Source of the DNA: Pseudomonas sp. JUb42
Lineage (GTDB): Bacteria > Pseudomonadota > Gammaproteobacteria > Pseudomonadales > Pseudomonadaceae
Length of the DNA stretch: 64,000 nucleotides
Assembly: GCF_024807945.1 (NCBI RefSeq)
Contig: NZ_JANUFD010000001.1
Coordinates: forward strand, 124,001-188,000
Direction of reading: 5' to 3'
A program made the position numbers and the translations under genes. Below are positions 60,785 through 64,000 of the stretch, in pieces (within the stretch, counting starts at the first letter, position 1; every line of letters starts with the position of its first letter). The notes beneath the pieces are model-generated. The model saw nothing but the letters and a program-made list of their open reading frames with translations, was not told the origin of the DNA and ran no database searches.

Positions 60785-60854
60785 ACTTTTGATACGTGGT
60801 GAGTTCAAAGCATTAGCGCGGCCATGCTCAATGGTCCTCGATGGCGATCTTTCC

Positions 60855-61211
60855 ATGCTCAATCGACGAATCGAACGGCATCAATTGCCTTGTTTTCTTC
60901 AGGTTTCCAACCGATATACCGGCAAGACCCTTGGATTTCTCGGCAATATCTCCGAAGAAGGCTTGATGCTGATCAGCGATTTGCCATTACTGGTGGGCGC
61001 AGTCTTTGCCCTGTCCCTGCAAGTGCCAGGCGATGAGAGCGGTCGACGTACGCTGGATGTCAGTGCCCGTTGCCTGTGGTCCCATGAAGATGAAACGCCC
61101 GGTCATTTCGACTCGGGGTTTTCCCTGGAAATAGCCCCGACGGAATATTTCGAATTGATCGAGGCGTTGAAGTATTACTTCAGTTTCTATGCGGTAGAGG
61201 CTTCAGCCTGA
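60855..61211 (+). CDS. PilZ domain protein
   Basis: The 118-residue protein is mostly one PilZ domain: RRIERHQLPCFLQV (Arg-rich c-di-GMP motif RxxxR) and GNISEEGLMLIS (the D/N-x-S-x-x-G motif), then a beta-barrel ending and DSGFSLEIAPTEYFELIEAL. It probably binds c-di-GMP as an effector. Start codons at 60831 and 60855 are both possible with weak ribosome sites; I prefer MLNRRIERHQ because it begins right at the domain. Confidence 0.85.
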   Translation: MLNRRIERHQLPCFLQVSNRYTGKTLGFLGNISEEGLMLISDLPLLVGAVFALSLQVPGDESGRRTLDVSARCLWSHEDETPGHFDSGFSLEIAPTEYFELIEALKYYFSFYAVEASA

Positions 61212-61237
61212 GTATCCATTGATCTGAAATGGGATCC

Positions 61238-61328
61238 TGTGGGAGCCGCCTTGGTGGCAATCGAGTGCGCAGCGCTCGCAACAGCGGTTGACTGATCTGC
61301 CGCTATCGCCAGCAAGCCGGCTCCCACA
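61238..61328. repeat. Palindromic repeat, family E (91 bp)
   Basis: Begins TGTGGGAGCCGCCTTGGTGG and ends AAGCCGGCTCCCACA, with GATCGAG-like core ATCGAGTGCGCAGCGCTCGC. Between the PilZ gene and convergent DUF58. Confidence 0.85.
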
Positions 61329-61347
61329 TAGATATCCACCCGCCTGC

Positions 61348-62687
61348 TTACAACGCCCCGGCCTTTTTCCAGCTCAAGTACCGACTGACCAGTTGCGGCC
61401 CCAGCTCGCCGGGGCGTACATCCAATACCGGAATGCCATGGGCGCTCAGGCGTTCGTGCAATCCGGCACGGGCGTTGAGAAAGTCCACGGCGGCGCAGTA
61501 GGCCAGCGCTTCATCGTGGGTCTGCACGCTGGTCTGGCGCAACGTATCGAGCACATCTTCGCGCAGGCTCGCCACCAGTACCCGGTGCTGGCGGCCCAAT
61601 TGTTTGGCGGCGGCCAGCAGCTCTTCGTCATCTTCGTCGCGCAGGTTGGTAATCAGGACGATCAAGGCTCGTCGTTTCTGCCTGACCAGCAGTTCGCGCA
61701 CCGCCTGGCTGTAGTCGGCCGGGCGCTGGCTGCACTCCAGATCATAGACGCCGTTGAGCAACTGGCTCAGTTGGCTCTGGCCCTTGACCGGCGCCAGGTA
61801 GCGGCGCTGCTCGCTGGCCAGAGTGCACAGCCCGACGGCGTCACCCTGGCGCAAGGCCACGTAGCTCAGCAACAGGCAGGCATTGAGGGCGTGATCGAAG
61901 TGGCTGAGGTCGCCGTCCTGGCTGCGCATGCGCCGACCGCAGTCGAGCAGGAAGACAATCTGCTGATCGCGTTCATCCTGATATTCCCGGGCAATCGGCG
62001 TGCGTTGCCGGGCGGTGGCTTTCCAGTCGATCTGGCGCAGGCTGTCGCCCTCGCGAAACTCGCGCAACTGGTTGAATTCCAGACCCAGCCCGCGTCGTTG
62101 GCGCTGTCTTACGCCGATCTGGCTCAGCCAGTTATCCACAGCCAGCAACTGGCCGCCGTACAACCGGGCGAAGTCCGGGTAGACGCGGGTGCTGCCAGGC
62201 ACGTCCAGATAGCGGCGTGATTGCCACAGGCGCAAGGGGCTGGGCAGGTTGATTTCGCAGCGTTCGAACTGGAATCGCCCGCGTTTGAGTGGGCGCAGGC
62301 GATAACCCAGTTCGCCACGCTGGCCGGGACGCAGGGTGATGCTTTGTGGCAGGTTCTCGGTGGCCAGGCCTGCGGGAGCATGGTCATGCAGGCTCAGGGT
62401 CAGAGTGGCCGGGCTGTCATGTTCGATATCCATGCGCACTTCGCTCCAGCGCCCCAACGCCAGGCTGCCCGGCATCTGCCGTTGCAGGCGCGGAGAAGGG
62501 CGGCGCAGGAGCCAGACGGCATCGAGCAGCCCCAATAAGGCCACCGCCACCAGCACGGCGACGAAGCCACTGGCGGTCTTGGCGGGCACGGCGATCTCCA
62601 GCGCATTCAGGCTGCCCAGGACAATGGCCAGGCCCAGCAGCGCCAGCAGAATGCCCAGCAGGCTGCGCGAGGGCTTGAGGAGCTGTT

Positions 62688-62691
<4 letters not shown>
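61348..62691 (-). CDS. DUF58 protein (von Willebrand A-like)
   Basis: The 447-residue protein has two N-terminal membrane helices (about 10-35 and 42-62) and a DUF58 domain: GLGLEFNQLREFREGDSLRQIDWKATAR, then a vWA-like part QQIVFLLDCGRRMRSQD. DUF58 proteins pair with MoxR ATPases in putative chaperone or envelope systems. It overlaps the upstream moxR by 4 bp, so they are translationally coupled. Confidence 0.9.

Positions 62692-64000
<1,309 letters not shown>

Overview
This window is chromosomal DNA of a Pseudomonas, most likely of the P. fluorescens group. The evidence is gene order: ftsA-ftsZ-lpxC, dciA-secA-argJ, yajQ-mscS-ampG, groESL, colRS-inaA, bifA-sodB, argO-argP, pyeR-pyeM-xenB, olsBA, fumarase-GGDEF-ferredoxin reductase-pykA all follow, with gaps, the order I know from the PA4324-PA4411 part of P. 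aeruginosa PAO1. GC-rich codon use and abundant 92-bp REPIN palindromes agree. I see no rRNA, tRNA, CRISPR array, prophage or insertion sequence. I recognised genes and motifs by eye; no database search was run.

Layout. 1-15.7 kb: end of the division cluster, lipid A commitment enzyme LpxC, a secreted alpha/beta hydrolase, helicase loader DciA, SecA, ArgJ, a glutathione S-transferase, a Nudix/ThiE-like fusion, then on the minus strand a cobalamin adenosyltransferase, an orphan sensor kinase and PanE, then YajQ and an MscS channel. 15.7-27 kb: AmpG, an alkyltransferase-like protein, a DUF481 outer-membrane protein, HugZ, FxsA, GroES/GroEL, a PAP2 phosphatase divergent from colRS, and the LPS-kinase-like inaA. 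27-37 kb, minus strand: a MexVW-like RND pump and an imelysin/di-heme/imelysin/DUF1513 cluster that looks like an iron-related envelope system. 37-47 kb: BifA, SodB, ArgO, an ACT protein, divergent ArgP, an epimerase, a coiled-coil membrane protein and the pyeR-pyeM-xenB operon. 47-54 kb: AcpH, ornithine-lipid genes olsBA, a serine hydrolase pair, cardiolipin synthase and a small DUF3077-like gene with a highly structured leader. 54-64 kb: PfpI, class I fumarase, a SadC-position diguanylate cyclase, a 2Fe-2S reductase, pyruvate kinase, a lipoprotein, a PilZ protein, and DUF58/MoxR.

Functional themes are envelope lipids (lpxC, PAP2, inaA, olsBA, clsB, acpH), their regulation (colRS), cyclic-di-GMP (BifA degrading, a SadC-like enzyme making, a PilZ protein binding), and protein folding and export. 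The most interesting signals are a perfect 25-bp-arm REP palindrome in frame inside the moxR reading frame, a sequence matching the published ColR box upstream of the PAP2 gene, a PHO-box-like site upstream of olsBA, a cluster of TATATCG heptamers upstream of pyeR, and interleaved helices (pseudoknot or switch) ahead of the DUF3077-like gene.
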